The notes under the pieces are model-generated. The model saw only the letters and a program-made list of their open reading frames with translations. It made no database searches and was not told the DNA's origin. Shown in pieces: positions 1-8,431 of a stretch of 64,000 nt of DNA. Where the stretch lies: positions 1 through 64,000 of the forward strand of contig JAKJDF010000006.1 in assembly GCA_022706085.1 (NCBI GenBank), written 5' to 3'. Each line of letters starts with the position of its first letter. Positions within the stretch are counted from its first letter, which is position 1. This stretch comes from Candidatus Latescibacterota bacterium. Its GTDB lineage: Bacteria > Latescibacterota > MWCZ01. The translations under genes were made by a program, and so were the position numbers.

Positions 1-984
1 CCCGGCATACGAGATAATCAGACGTCCGTCCGGGAGCGCGGTTGGGAAGGCGTAATGTCCGGGTGACGTGGACAACCGCTCGCGTGTGAACATGGGCCTG
101 CGCATCCACACGCGCACCAGTCTCCCCGAGGCAAGAGGCGCTTCCACCGAGCCTTCTACGAACACAAAAGACCGGTCGGGCGACTCCGTCCCCATAGACA
201 TCAGCGTACCGTCCGTTGCGGGGCCCAGGAAGGGGTTGGGGTCTGTCCCTTCCCAGTTGACGGTCATGAATGCGGAAGCGTTCGCGGAATCCCCCTGTTG
301 CATAAGGCAGGCGAATGCAATGCGCCCGTCAGCGAGAATGGTTGGGGTGAATGTACGGGTAAGGTTGAACGTGGAACGCCATGTGACGATCCCCGGGGTC
401 TGGATGGATGCGTTGCTTTCTACCCTGTTGAGGGAACGGCAGTACAGCGTTGGCGCGAAGCCGGTGCCGGTGACATCGGGTATCGAATCAACCGTGCTGG
501 TGAAGGAAATCCAACGAACCTTGTCAATGAATTCCGGGCCCGTGATCGCACTCAGCGGCAGGAAGATGGGTGACCGGCAGTGTCCCAGCCCCTGCGTCAC
601 CTGCGTCGGGGTACGACTCGACAATGGCATAACCCAGATGTTCCATGGGTCACGCGGGCTCCTTTTCCCTGCAAAGAGCAGGGAGTCCCCGGAAAAGGAA
701 ACGCATGGGTCTGCGGCGACAGCGAAGCCTTCCGAAAGAACCTCCACGCGGGAAGGGTTCTGGCTATCCCACCGGACAATTCGGGTTCCGACCGGGAAAT
801 CGGGGGGATGGGGTGCGCGCGAAGCAATTTCCCTCATTCCCCGCACGGGAACCTGCGTGAACACCAGCACCAGGCGTGTCTCAGCGTCAATACCCGTTGT
901 TTGCTTCGGTGTGCATGCCGGTAGCAGCGTTACGAACACGCAGGAATTGACGAACGTTGCCAAATGGCGATTGAATGGCACCAT
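1..984 (-). CDS. TolB/PD40-like beta-propeller lipoprotein, 3' end cut off by window
   Basis: An uninterrupted frame runs off the left edge (328 codons visible). The ATG at 984-982 is preceded by AAGGGGA at a 5-nt spacing. The N-terminus has a hydrophobic stretch ending LLPAC, a plausible lipobox although Pro at -2 is atypical, so an outer-membrane or periplasmic lipoprotein is likely. Around residues 105-125 a segment reading WNIWVMPL followed by PTQVTQG is a typical PD40/TolB propeller blade, and later blades look similar. The start codon overlaps the stop of the upstream FG-GAP gene by one base (TGATG), so the two should be translationally coupled. Both proteins would be exported repeat propellers. 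Ligand or partner is unknown; the missing 3' part could hold further domains. Confidence 0.7.
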   Translation of the reverse strand, partial: MVPFNRHLATFVNSCVFVTLLPACTPKQTTGIDAETRLVLVFTQVPVRGMREIASRAPHPPDFPVGTRIVRWDSQNPSRVEVLSEGFAVAADPCVSFSGDSLLFAGKRSPRDPWNIWVMPLSSRTPTQVTQGLGHCRSPIFLPLSAITGPEFIDKVRWISFTSTVDSIPDVTGTGFAPTLYCRSLNRVESNASIQTPGIVTWRSTFNLTRTFTPTILADGRIAFACLMQQGDSANASAFMTVNWEGTDPNPFLGPATDGTLMSMGTESPDRSFVFVEGSVEAPLASGRLVRVWMRRPMFTRERLSTSPGHYAFPTALPDGRLIISYAG

Positions 985-2669
985 CAACGTCCCCTTCCGC
1001 TGCGCGGCACTCCAGTGGGTTCCGTGATGGTGATAACGCGATCCACGCCGGTGGGCACTACTCTCTGGGTTACTCCGCCGGGCCAACGCACGGTGATCTC
1101 GTCTATCCTGTCGTTCCGGCCGAGGCCAAAATGCAGGCGAGGGTCGTTCGTGGAAAGATAGTTGTCTCCCGCCATTCTCTGTCGCACTTGCACGAAGCTG
1201 CCGGTGCGCACAGTCACTTTGGCTCCAATTCCATCCCGATTGCTTCGAGTTCCCTTCAGGGTAATCATCAACCAGTGATTTGGAGTTCCTGCAGGTTGAT
1301 CGTTGCGTAACAGGGTTGAAGCTCTGTCGATGTTCACCACGACGATGTCCAGGTCCCCGTCGTTGTCAATGTCGCCGACTGCCATTCCCCGGCTGTTCGC
1401 CTTGGTCCTGAAAAATGCCCCCGATCCTTTCCACATGTCCTCGAAAACTCGCTCGCCGTTCCTCCCCGGCACGTTTCTGAGGAGACAGTCCTCTTGGGAA
1501 TAACCGAGCGTGTGTGCATCTCCGTTCGCGAAGTACACGTCCAACCACCCGTCGTGATCATAGTCAAAAAAAGTGCCTCCCCAGGTGACATATTGCCCTG
1601 AGATCACCGCGATTTTGGAGCTGAATGTGACGTCTCGGAACCGTCCATTACCCAGGTTGCTGTACAGGCTTTTGTATCGCATGTCGGGGACAAGGATGTC
1701 AAAATCCCCGTCGTTGTCGTAATCACCGAAACTCGCCCCCATGGAAGACGTCTCGCTTCCGCTTTCTGAGAACGCGACTCCTGCCTGCAACGCACGATCC
1801 AAGAACCTCAGGCCTCGGTCGTTCCGATACAGGAAATTCGCCCCTGCGTCGTTCGCAACGTAGATGTCTGGCCAGCCGTCGTCATCGTAATCCGCAGCAA
1901 GAACACCCATGGCGCGTCCGTTGTTTTTCACCCCGACGCGGGAAGTCACATCAACGAAGGTTCCGTCACCTCGGTTCCGGTACAACCGATCCGGGAGCCC
2001 CGGGTAAGAAAGCGGGCCGGGGAATTCGTCAGCCGCGTAATAAAGACGGTACGCTGGATCAAAGTCGAGGTAGTTTCCGACGTAGATGTCCAAAAAACCA
2101 TCGTTGTCAAAGTCCAGGGCCGTTGCGCCGACGCTCCAGAGGGTGTCACCGACACCCGCTGCCGTAGTGACATCACGGAACGTGCCATCCCTGTTGTTCC
2201 GGTACAGTGTGTTCCGGCCGTAATTCGTGATGTAGAGGTCCGTCCAGCCGTCGTTGTCGAAGTCCGCGGCAAGGGCTGCCATCCCGTAGCCGCCAGTATC
2301 GGCTACCCCCGCTTCCTCTGTCACATCGGTGAACGCGCCGTCTCCGTTGTTCCGGTAAAGCGCGTTCCTCGCACTCTTCTCCGGGCAATTCCCTGAACAC
2401 TCTTCGCTTACGCCGGGAAGGTAGCAACCGTTTACGAAATAGATGTCCAGAAATCCGTCGTTGTTGTAATCCAGCAGCGCAACGCCGGAGCCTGTCGCCT
2501 CGACAATGTTTGACATGTGACGGTCGCCGAAAGTATGTCGAAACGTGATGCCTGCCTGCGCGGTGATGTCCACAAAGGTCGGGAGGAGCTCAACTGCGGG
2601 AGTGTGTTCGAAGAAGGACAGGCCGATGAAGGCGGTGGCAAGAAGTTTCAAACACGAAGTTACGCGCAC
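984..2669 (-). CDS. CRTAC1-like protein: FG-GAP/VCBS repeats with C-terminal ASPIC/UnbV domain
   Basis: 561 aa starting at GTG with GAGGTG eight bases upstream. A signal peptide (residues about 1-25) is followed by seven or eight repeats with D-x-D-N-D-G-x-x-D-I/L-Y/V loops (DYNNDGFLDIY, DFDNDGWTDLY, DYDDDGWPDIY and so on), the calcium-binding FG-GAP/VCBS blade motif, forming a beta-propeller to about residue 460. The C-terminus (about 475-550) carries the ASPIC/UnbV signature: GIGAKV, then HFGLG, then VRWPGG. Such proteins are exported and widespread in FCB and Planctomycetes-type genomes; roles in adhesion or polysaccharide binding are suggested but unproven. It is coupled by a 1-nt overlap to the downstream propeller lipoprotein. 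Confidence 0.88.
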   Translation of the reverse strand: MRVTSCLKLLATAFIGLSFFEHTPAVELLPTFVDITAQAGITFRHTFGDRHMSNIVEATGSGVALLDYNNDGFLDIYFVNGCYLPGVSEECSGNCPEKSARNALYRNNGDGAFTDVTEEAGVADTGGYGMAALAADFDNDGWTDLYITNYGRNTLYRNNRDGTFRDVTTAAGVGDTLWSVGATALDFDNDGFLDIYVGNYLDFDPAYRLYYAADEFPGPLSYPGLPDRLYRNRGDGTFVDVTSRVGVKNNGRAMGVLAADYDDDGWPDIYVANDAGANFLYRNDRGLRFLDRALQAGVAFSESGSETSSMGASFGDYDNDGDFDILVPDMRYKSLYSNLGNGRFRDVTFSSKIAVISGQYVTWGGTFFDYDHDGWLDVYFANGDAHTLGYSQEDCLLRNVPGRNGERVFEDMWKGSGAFFRTKANSRGMAVGDIDNDGDLDIVVVNIDRASTLLRNDQPAGTPNHWLMITLKGTRSNRDGIGAKVTVRTGSFVQVRQRMAGDNYLSTNDPRLHFGLGRNDRIDEITVRWPGGVTQRVVPTGVDRVITITEPTGVPRSGRGR

Positions 2670-3020
2670 GGTGTTTCACCTCGCCGGCAATCGCGGTTCA
2701 ACGGGCCCAAAATAAGAACGGCGAACTCGGCGATAAGGGAGTCCTCAGCCAAATTGCCGAAGCCCGTTCCGGCAACGTAAAATAGGCAGGGCACGCGCCG
2801 GGGACAAAACCACGCGCCGCTTCTTGACCGTTGCGCTCGCCGACGTGCGCGGGGGATTTGTTGGCACCCGACAAGGTTTCCCCACATCCTCCGCCTTGTC
2901 TGGCGCTTGCAGCTGGCCGCATTTTGCAGAAGATCTGGTCCCCTCACGCGCTTGCCTGCAAAGCCGTTGCTCTTCCACTCCCCTCGTGTCAACGTTTGCT
3001 CTGAGGAGCTCTATGACCGG
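2670..3020. other. Intergenic region without a convincing gene
   Basis: 351 bp between tatD and the FG-GAP gene, both on the minus strand. Reading frames here have neither a family signature nor the codon pattern of neighbouring genes. It ends in the GAGGTG ribosome site of the FG-GAP gene and probably holds that gene's promoter; I could not identify convincing -35/-10 boxes. Confidence 0.4.
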
Positions 3021-3839
3021 TCATCGCGAGACCGGGTCCGTAGTGGAGGAAGATGAGGCGCGCCAAAAACCCGCTCTCCCGATCTTGAACAGCGCCTCCG
3101 CGGTACTGGACGTGATCCGGTGCACCTCATCCAACGGGAGTGACCTCGTCTCTGCCAGCCTTTCGGCGACAAGCGGTAACCACGCTGGCTCATTCCTTTT
3201 GCCTCGGTGGGGTTGTGGAGGCAGGAAGGGAGCGTCGGTTTCGAGAACGATACTGTGAATATCCACGTTGGCGACGAAATCCCTCCGGTCCGAACGTGAG
3301 TAGGTGAGTGTGCCCCCGACGCCAACGGCAAATCCCATTTTTTGTGCACGCAGAGCCTGGTCAGGTGACCCGCCGAAACAGTGAAGGACACCGCCCACCA
3401 GCTCCGCCTTCTCCTCGGTCAGAACTTGAAGGGTCTCTTCCTCCGCTCCTCGGGAGTGCACCACGAGAGGCTTTTTGAGGCGTAACGCGAGACGAATCTG
3501 ATCGCGGAAGACTTCCAACTGCTTTCCCCGTGGGGCATAGTCTCTGAAGAAATCGAGCCCGCATTCGCCGATTGCCACCACCTTGGGGTGTTGCGCGATG
3601 TCGGCTATTGCGTCGATGCTTTCTTCCAAGTAATTCGCAACGTCGTGCGCGTGTATCCCTGCAGCGGCGTACACGCAGTGGAAGCGCTCTGCGATCGCGA
3701 CTGCTTTTCGGCTGCTGGACACATTTGTCCCCGGATTGACAATAATCCCGACACCCGCATCGGTTGCCCGGCGCACTGTTTCATCGAGATCCTTTTCGAA
3801 GTCCTTGAAGTCGAGATGTGCATGAGTATCAATGAGCAT
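3021..3839 (-). CDS. tatD: TatD-family metal-dependent hydrolase (3'-5' DNase type)
   Basis: 272 aa when started at MLIDTHAHLD, where the family begins; in-frame sequence 24 codons further upstream has no family similarity. Metal-site motifs are all present: THAHLD at the N-terminus, GECGLDFF (Glu ligand), VVHSRGA, LHCFGG and the C-terminal LETDAPFL (Asp ligand). The family folds as a TIM barrel; E. coli TatD is a Mg-dependent 3'-5' exonuclease linked to oxidative DNA damage repair. The last roughly 15 residues (Ser-rich) exceed the usual end. It is transcribed divergently from the enolase-superfamily gene at 4023. Confidence 0.9.
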   Translation of the reverse strand: MLIDTHAHLDFKDFEKDLDETVRRATDAGVGIIVNPGTNVSSSRKAVAIAERFHCVYAAAGIHAHDVANYLEESIDAIADIAQHPKVVAIGECGLDFFRDYAPRGKQLEVFRDQIRLALRLKKPLVVHSRGAEEETLQVLTEEKAELVGGVLHCFGGSPDQALRAQKMGFAVGVGGTLTYSRSDRRDFVANVDIHSIVLETDAPFLPPQPHRGKRNEPAWLPLVAERLAETRSLPLDEVHRITSSTAEALFKIGRAGFWRASSSSTTDPVSR

Positions 3840-4022
3840 TGTCCGCTTCTGCCTCTCCGATTCATCAATGGTTCGGTAACAAAGGTGAAATGTCGTCGGA
3901 ACGAACGCCAAGGTGTCGCGTGCGTTGACATCATTCGGGGTTGATCTTCGGGCGGAAATTGGTGAACTTCTGCCCTCGAAATGCTCGATTCGTGAGGCTT
4001 TCCACCCCGCGGGGTTATCCGA

Positions 4023-5477
4023 ATGTCAATACGTGTTGACGGCACGGACCTCCACATCATCAACATGCATACGCGAATGCCATTCCGCTACGGCATTGCG
4101 ACGTTGACCGCGATACCTCATCTGTTCGTTCGCGTCTTCGCAACGATTGACGGCGTGAAAAGCGCCGGCATCTCTGCGGACGGCCTCTCGCAGAAGTGGT
4201 TCACGAAAAACCCCGACGCTGCGTACGAAGACGAGATCGCCGACATGTTGACGGTTATTCGTTCAGCCTGCCGCCTGGCGACGCAGATGGAACAGGCGCC
4301 CACCGTTTTCGGATTCTGGCGCGCCCTTTACGGTGCGCAGGCAGAATGGGCGACCGGGACGAGCTTTCCGCCGCTTCTCTGGGGCTTTGGCGTATCGCTG
4401 GTTGAACGCGCGCTAATTGAAGCATATTGCAGGGCGAAGCGGGTGCCGTTCTATCAGGCCCTGGCGGCAAACGGGTTTGGTGTAGCGCTGGAGGAGATGC
4501 ACGCGGAACTCCACAGGCGTCTCCCGGGCGAGTTTCTGCCAGCCTGCCCGTTACGGCACATCGTTGTTCGACACACCGTGGGATTGGCGGATCCGCTCAC
4601 GGAGAGTGACATCATTCAGGGGGAAGCGCTGAATGATGGGCTGCCGCATTCGTTGGAAGAATGTATTCGCGAGTACGGCATCAGACACCTGAAAATCAAA
4701 CTCTCGGGAGAATGCGAGGCTGACGTCGCACGTATCGAAAGAATCTTTTCAGTCGTACGCGCATGGGCTCCCGGCAATGTCCGTTTCACCCTCGATGGGA
4801 ACGAGAATTACCACGCGGTGGAAACCTTTCAGGAGTTCTGGCAGGTCCTGGCGGAGCGTCCCACTCTTCAGGGGTTTCTGCAGAACATGTTGTTTGTCGA
4901 ACAGCCCCTGCATCGCGATGTCTCGCTTGGTGACACAGTGAAGACCGCTTTTGCAGACTGGAAAGAGCGTCCTTCCATAATCATAGACGAGTCCGACGCG
5001 ACTTTGGATAGCCTGCCGAGAGCGATTGAATGTGGGTACCGTGGCACGAGCTTCAAGAATTGCAAAGGTGTGTTCAAAGGCATCGCGAACGCCTGTCTTA
5101 TTCGTTTTCTGAACGAGAAGCGCAAAGGCGTTCCGTTCGTCATCAGCGCCGAGGACCTTTCCAATGTACCGCCCGTGGCGTTGCAGCAAGATCTCGCAAG
5201 TCTGTCTGCCCTCGGTATCAGCAACCCGGAACGCAACGGGCACCATTACTTCCGCGGTATGGCAGCCTTCCCGGAGAGTATTCAGAATGCTGTTCTTGAT
5301 GCACACGGTGATCTCTTTCACCGCCACAAACGCGGGTTTGCGGCGCTCAGAATACGTGACGGGCGCGTCTCGACAGACAGCGTGGTGGAAGCCCCGTACG
5401 GTCGAGCCTGTGAGTTCGATCCTGGTTGCTTCACGCCCGCAGATGAATGGCGATTCGATTCGTTGAGCGGTTCATAG
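4023..5477 (+). CDS. Enolase-superfamily protein (mandelate racemase/muconate lactonizing type)
   Basis: 484 aa. The superfamily catalytic layout is intact: K224-x-K226 in HLKIKLSG, metal ligands D258 (LDGNENY), E293 (VEQPL) and D322/E323 (IIDESDA), then K345 (SFKNCKG). These enzymes abstract a proton alpha to a carboxylate with Mg2+; members include racemases, epimerases and acid-sugar dehydratases. The protein is 80-100 residues longer than typical dipeptide epimerases, with extra sequence at about 160-215 and a C-terminal extension, so the substrate cannot be read from sequence. The alpha/beta hydrolase gene at 5608 follows on the same strand and may act in the same pathway. The ATG at 4023 lacks a strong ribosome site; a later ATG at 4068 is no better. 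Confidence 0.8.
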   Translation: MSIRVDGTDLHIINMHTRMPFRYGIATLTAIPHLFVRVFATIDGVKSAGISADGLSQKWFTKNPDAAYEDEIADMLTVIRSACRLATQMEQAPTVFGFWRALYGAQAEWATGTSFPPLLWGFGVSLVERALIEAYCRAKRVPFYQALAANGFGVALEEMHAELHRRLPGEFLPACPLRHIVVRHTVGLADPLTESDIIQGEALNDGLPHSLEECIREYGIRHLKIKLSGECEADVARIERIFSVVRAWAPGNVRFTLDGNENYHAVETFQEFWQVLAERPTLQGFLQNMLFVEQPLHRDVSLGDTVKTAFADWKERPSIIIDESDATLDSLPRAIECGYRGTSFKNCKGVFKGIANACLIRFLNEKRKGVPFVISAEDLSNVPPVALQQDLASLSALGISNPERNGHHYFRGMAAFPESIQNAVLDAHGDLFHRHKRGFAALRIRDGRVSTDSVVEAPYGRACEFDPGCFTPADEWRFDSLSGS

Positions 5478-5607
5478 CATCGTTCGCAAGGGGCTTTTGC
5501 CGTACGAGCACTTGAGCACGACAAGGTCTGGGAAGGCGTGCGGAAACCGGCCATCTGATCAGACGTTCCCGTCAGTTGTGTTTCACCGAAATCGAAAGGT
5601 AGCAGCT

Positions 5608-6645
5608 ATGCAGCCGCGAAAAGGAGCTATTCCGAGAGTTTTCGATCCGATGGTGTTTTTTCGGGAGATGTACAAGTCGATCACCCCCTTGTACACGTAC
5701 TCAGCCACCAATCCGTCAGAACATGCGCGGTGGGAGCGCAGTCTCCGCAGGAAGTTTGTGGAACTGCTCGGAGGGTTTCCTGCCACGAAGGAACCGCTTT
5801 CGCCGGAGGTGTCGGAGATTGTGGAGTTCCCCGATTACGTACGCGAGCGTGTCATTTTCAACACGCGGCCGTTCATGTCCGTGCCGGCCTACCTGTTACG
5901 TCCGAGAAAGCCAACCAGCGGGAAAATCCCTGCGATTGTGTGTTTGCCCGGGCATGGGCCCGGGAAGAACACCATTGTCGGTTTCGATGACAAGGGGGAA
6001 CCGCGCCAGGAGATCGGCGGCTACCAGGCGGATTTTGCGATCCAAGCCGTGCGTCACGGGTATGTTGCGCTGGCAATCGAACAACTGGCATTTGGCGAGA
6101 GGAATTCACCGGACCCGCGTTGTCGCGGGTGCAATGAACCCTCCATGAACGCGCTCATGCTCGGATTGACGATGATCGGGCTCAGAGTCTGGGATGCCCG
6201 GAGAGCGCTGGATTACCTTCTTACGCGCCCGGAAGTAGATCCGGGGCGTATCGGGGTGATGGGTATATCGGGAGGCGGCACCACAACGCTCTATACCGCG
6301 GCGGTTGACAGGAGGTTCAAGGCGGCCGTGGTCAGTGGGTACCTTTGCACGTTCCGGGATAGCATAATGGCAATGGATCATTGCTGTGACAACTTCATCC
6401 CCCGGATCATCCGTTACGCGGAAATGTACGACCTTGCGGCGTTGGTAGCGCCCCGAGCGCTTTTCGCCGAGAGTGGAACAAAGGACTCCATTTTTCCCGT
6501 CGAAGCTGCGCGTTTCGCGTTCCGTAAGGCAAAGCGTGCGTGGGAAGTACTGGGTGCCCCGGACAAAATCGGGCATGAGGTGTTCGACGGTGAGCATCAG
6601 TTCTGGGGCAAGGGAGCGTTCGAATTCCTCAAACGAAACCTGTGA
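5608..6645 (+). CDS. Alpha/beta hydrolase, acetyl-xylan-esterase / dienelactone-hydrolase-like (abhydrolase 7 type)
   Basis: 345 aa from ATG 5608, with GAAAGG about nine bases upstream; this start is preferred over a TTG at 5497. The fold is clear: PAYLLRP strand and CLPGHGPGKN oxyanion region, nucleophile elbow GISGGG (Ser at roughly residue 220), a catalytic Asp candidate in SGTKDSIFP and catalytic His in DGEHQFWG. No signal peptide, so it is cytoplasmic. Related proteins near carbohydrate genes in Planctomycetes and Lentisphaerae are annotated as sugar or acetyl esterases; the substrate here is unknown. It follows the enolase-superfamily gene by 130 bp, and a strong inverted repeat lies 20 bp after its stop. 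Confidence 0.78.
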   Translation: MQPRKGAIPRVFDPMVFFREMYKSITPLYTYSATNPSEHARWERSLRRKFVELLGGFPATKEPLSPEVSEIVEFPDYVRERVIFNTRPFMSVPAYLLRPRKPTSGKIPAIVCLPGHGPGKNTIVGFDDKGEPRQEIGGYQADFAIQAVRHGYVALAIEQLAFGERNSPDPRCRGCNEPSMNALMLGLTMIGLRVWDARRALDYLLTRPEVDPGRIGVMGISGGGTTTLYTAAVDRRFKAAVVSGYLCTFRDSIMAMDHCCDNFIPRIIRYAEMYDLAALVAPRALFAESGTKDSIFPVEAARFAFRKAKRAWEVLGAPDKIGHEVFDGEHQFWGKGAFEFLKRNL

Positions 6646-6665
6646 AATCCGCGTTTTCACGCGCC

Positions 6666-6709
6666 TGCTTTGGGTGGAGAAGGTTGTGCGCGCTTCTCCA
6701 CCCAAAGCA
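6666..6709. terminator. Perfect 17-bp inverted repeat between convergent genes
   Basis: Arms 6666-6682 (TGCTTTGGGTGGAGAAG) and 6693-6709 are exact reverse complements around a 10-nt loop. The repeat lies between the stop of the hydrolase gene (6645) and that of the minus-strand gene (6716). No long T-run follows on either strand, so it is probably a bidirectional termination or mRNA-protecting hairpin rather than a classic Rho-independent terminator. Confidence 0.65.
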
Positions 6710-6715
6710 AGCGGC

Positions 6716-7693
6716 TTACCTGTTTCCCCAAACCTGTCCGGCAATCCGGCTCCGCGCTGACGCGGCCACTTTTTCCGCGAGTTCCGCGCAATCAGGGCCT
6801 TCCGCCCGGATTATGTAGATCCGGTTGGTGGGTTCTTCGAACCACGCCAATCCGGCTATGTGGTCCGAGACGCGCCATGCCCGAATTCTCGCGCCCAGGG
6901 CCGGTAACCAGTCGTACACGCGCCTGTGTTCACCTTCAAAGCGAAAACCCTTATGGCCGTTCCAGTCAACCGGCTGAAAACGCAGTCGGATCTTTCGCAG
7001 CTTCTTATAATGGACGTCGCGAACATACGCATCAAGAGACGAATGCTTCATGACTACCTGGCCCATACCAAGCCGATCTACGACCAGCTGACGCCTCTTC
7101 GCCGAAAAACTGAACGAAATGAGGCCTGCTTGCAGGCGCGATACGCCCAGATCAAACTCCCGGGGCACAAAAACCTCGAAATCGAACACTGCCCACGGGG
7201 CCGTATCGCCTTCGCAATGGCAACGGATGGAGGTCAGTACTTGCGCCATCTCTTTCGTATTGACGCGGTTTTTTCTGGCGCGGCATTCAGCGATCACAAT
7301 TCGATGACACGTTGAGCAATGCCAGATCAGCCCCCGCGTGATGGCATCTGCCTCCCAGCCGTACGAACGAATTTCGTACTCAGGTGGCATTGTTTGAACG
7401 CCGGGAACGCGGACACCGTCGTCCAGACGCAACTCCTGATTTGACTTCGCTTTTTTTTTCAGCGCTGCGAAGTATCCTGACAGCGTTCTTTCGAGATCAG
7501 GTTTCCTCATCCGGCCGGCGCGCTCGTACTTGATTTCCAGGCGCCGGTCCTGTTCGTCATCGAAGGCGAAATACCCGCTTTTTGCCGATCCCGAAACGCT
7601 TGTAACATCCCAGTGAGCAGGGATCTGGCAAGTCAATCCGTTCCAGCCGAAAAGCTTCGTCAAGTCCGCGAGTGGTTCAGCGACGTCGCTCAT
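6716..7693 (-). CDS. Uncharacterised protein with duplicated domain and Cys-rich centre
   Basis: 325 aa, ATG with AGGATCGGA just upstream; I do not recognise a named family. The N-terminal half (about residues 15-60, with a WNGL segment, then IPAHWDV, ending in LEIKYE) resembles a second block at about 170-210 (VFVPREFDL, ending LVVDRLG), suggesting an internal duplication of a small beta-sheet domain. Between them sits C126-x2-C129-H130, C137 and C158-x-C160, which could bind zinc or another metal. No signal peptide or membrane segment, so it should be cytoplasmic. It is the last gene of a minus-strand run with DUF6132, DUF302 and a sigma54 activator, 93 bp after the DUF6132 stop. Confidence 0.6.
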   Translation of the reverse strand: MSDVAEPLADLTKLFGWNGLTCQIPAHWDVTSVSGSAKSGYFAFDDEQDRRLEIKYERAGRMRKPDLERTLSGYFAALKKKAKSNQELRLDDGVRVPGVQTMPPEYEIRSYGWEADAITRGLIWHCSTCHRIVIAECRARKNRVNTKEMAQVLTSIRCHCEGDTAPWAVFDFEVFVPREFDLGVSRLQAGLISFSFSAKRRQLVVDRLGMGQVVMKHSSLDAYVRDVHYKKLRKIRLRFQPVDWNGHKGFRFEGEHRRVYDWLPALGARIRAWRVSDHIAGLAWFEEPTNRIYIIRAEGPDCAELAEKVAASARSRIAGQVWGNR

Positions 7694-7786
7694 TCCGATC
7701 CTGATAGTCCCATTCTTTGTTGAGGCAAGTCCGAAAAGTCGCCGCTCGCGGGCAGCCCACGGATCTCTGTCGCCAGTCCCGCGCGG

Positions 7787-7957
7787 TCAAAGCGTGATGA
7801 GCAGACCGAGGACTCCGCCGTATACCGTGCTGATCCACGGGTTTGACGTGATCGGACACGCACCGGTCGAACAACCCACGAATTTGTAATACGCGAACCC
7901 GAGCACGGCACCAACGATGAAACCGAATACGCGTTTCAGCAGTTCCGGATGGGTCAT
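7787..7957 (-). CDS. DUF6132-family small membrane protein (56 aa)
   Basis: Short gene read directly from the minus strand. The translation begins MTHPELLKRV, has one hydrophobic helix (about residues 11-26), then the family core GCSTGACPITSNPW (about 28-41) and a second hydrophobic helix to the end (VYGGVLGLLITL). That Cys-containing core with two flanking helices is characteristic of DUF6132 inner-membrane proteins, whose function is unknown. Its ATG overlaps the TGA of the DUF302 gene as ATGA, so the two are translationally coupled. The conserved Cys pair and the DUF302 neighbour suggest a membrane redox or sulfur role, which is an inference. Confidence 0.82.
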   Translation of the reverse strand: MTHPELLKRVFGFIVGAVLGFAYYKFVGCSTGACPITSNPWISTVYGGVLGLLITL

Positions 7958-8376
7958 CCGTTCTGCCCCTTGCGGACTCCGGTGCCTTCCACGGCGCGAA
8001 CAACCCGTTCGAGCCGTTGGCGCACGATTGCCGCAGCTGGTCTCAATTCGTCGTTCCCCGCAGGCTGCATCGCCACTTCGGGATTGATGGCCGCGACTAC
8101 GACCGCCGCATCCGGCCGTTCATATACGATCACGTTACACGGCAACATTAACCCTATATCGGGTTCCGCTGAGATGACATTGAATGCATGGGGCGGGTTG
8201 CAGGCTCCGAGAATCACGTAGGGCAACATGTCCTTCCCAAGTTTCGCTTTCATCGTTGCCTGGACGTCGATTTCCGTGAGAATACCGAACCCTTCCGTCG
8301 CGAGTGCTGCCTTCGTGGCAGCAACAGCCTGCACGAAGGAAGTTTTCACCTCGGCCTTGATTGCGTAACTTGTCAT
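7954..8376 (-). CDS. DUF302-domain protein
   Basis: 140 aa from the ATG in MTSYAIKAEV, with AGAGGTG eight bases upstream. A longer in-frame extension to 8517 is Arg-rich, overlaps the sigma54 gene and is rejected. The body matches DUF302: TSFVQAVAATKAALATEGFGILTE as predicted helix and strand, VILGACNPPHAF, then LMLPCNVIVYE, with conserved Cys residues in both latter motifs. DUF302 is a small alpha/beta fold of unknown function, often found beside redox and sulfur-metabolism genes. It starts 55 bp after the sigma54 activator and is coupled by a 4-nt overlap to the DUF6132 gene. Confidence 0.82.
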   Translation of the reverse strand: MTSYAIKAEVKTSFVQAVAATKAALATEGFGILTEIDVQATMKAKLGKDMLPYVILGACNPPHAFNVISAEPDIGLMLPCNVIVYERPDAAVVVAAINPEVAMQPAGNDELRPAAAIVRQRLERVVRAVEGTGVRKGQNG

Positions 8377-8431
8377 CCGGCTCACACCTCTCATTATTCG
8401 GGAACATGCAACAGGTCTCTGGTCATGATTA

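Noticed and set aside
68-1027. 319-aa plus-strand reading frame
   Set aside because: Arg/Thr/Ser-rich translation without family features, antisense to the propeller lipoprotein whose frame has PD40 motifs, an ATG and a ribosome site.
2660-2992. 110-aa minus-strand frame in the gap before the FG-GAP gene
   Set aside because: No ribosome site, biased basic composition and overlap with the FG-GAP start; not supported as a gene.
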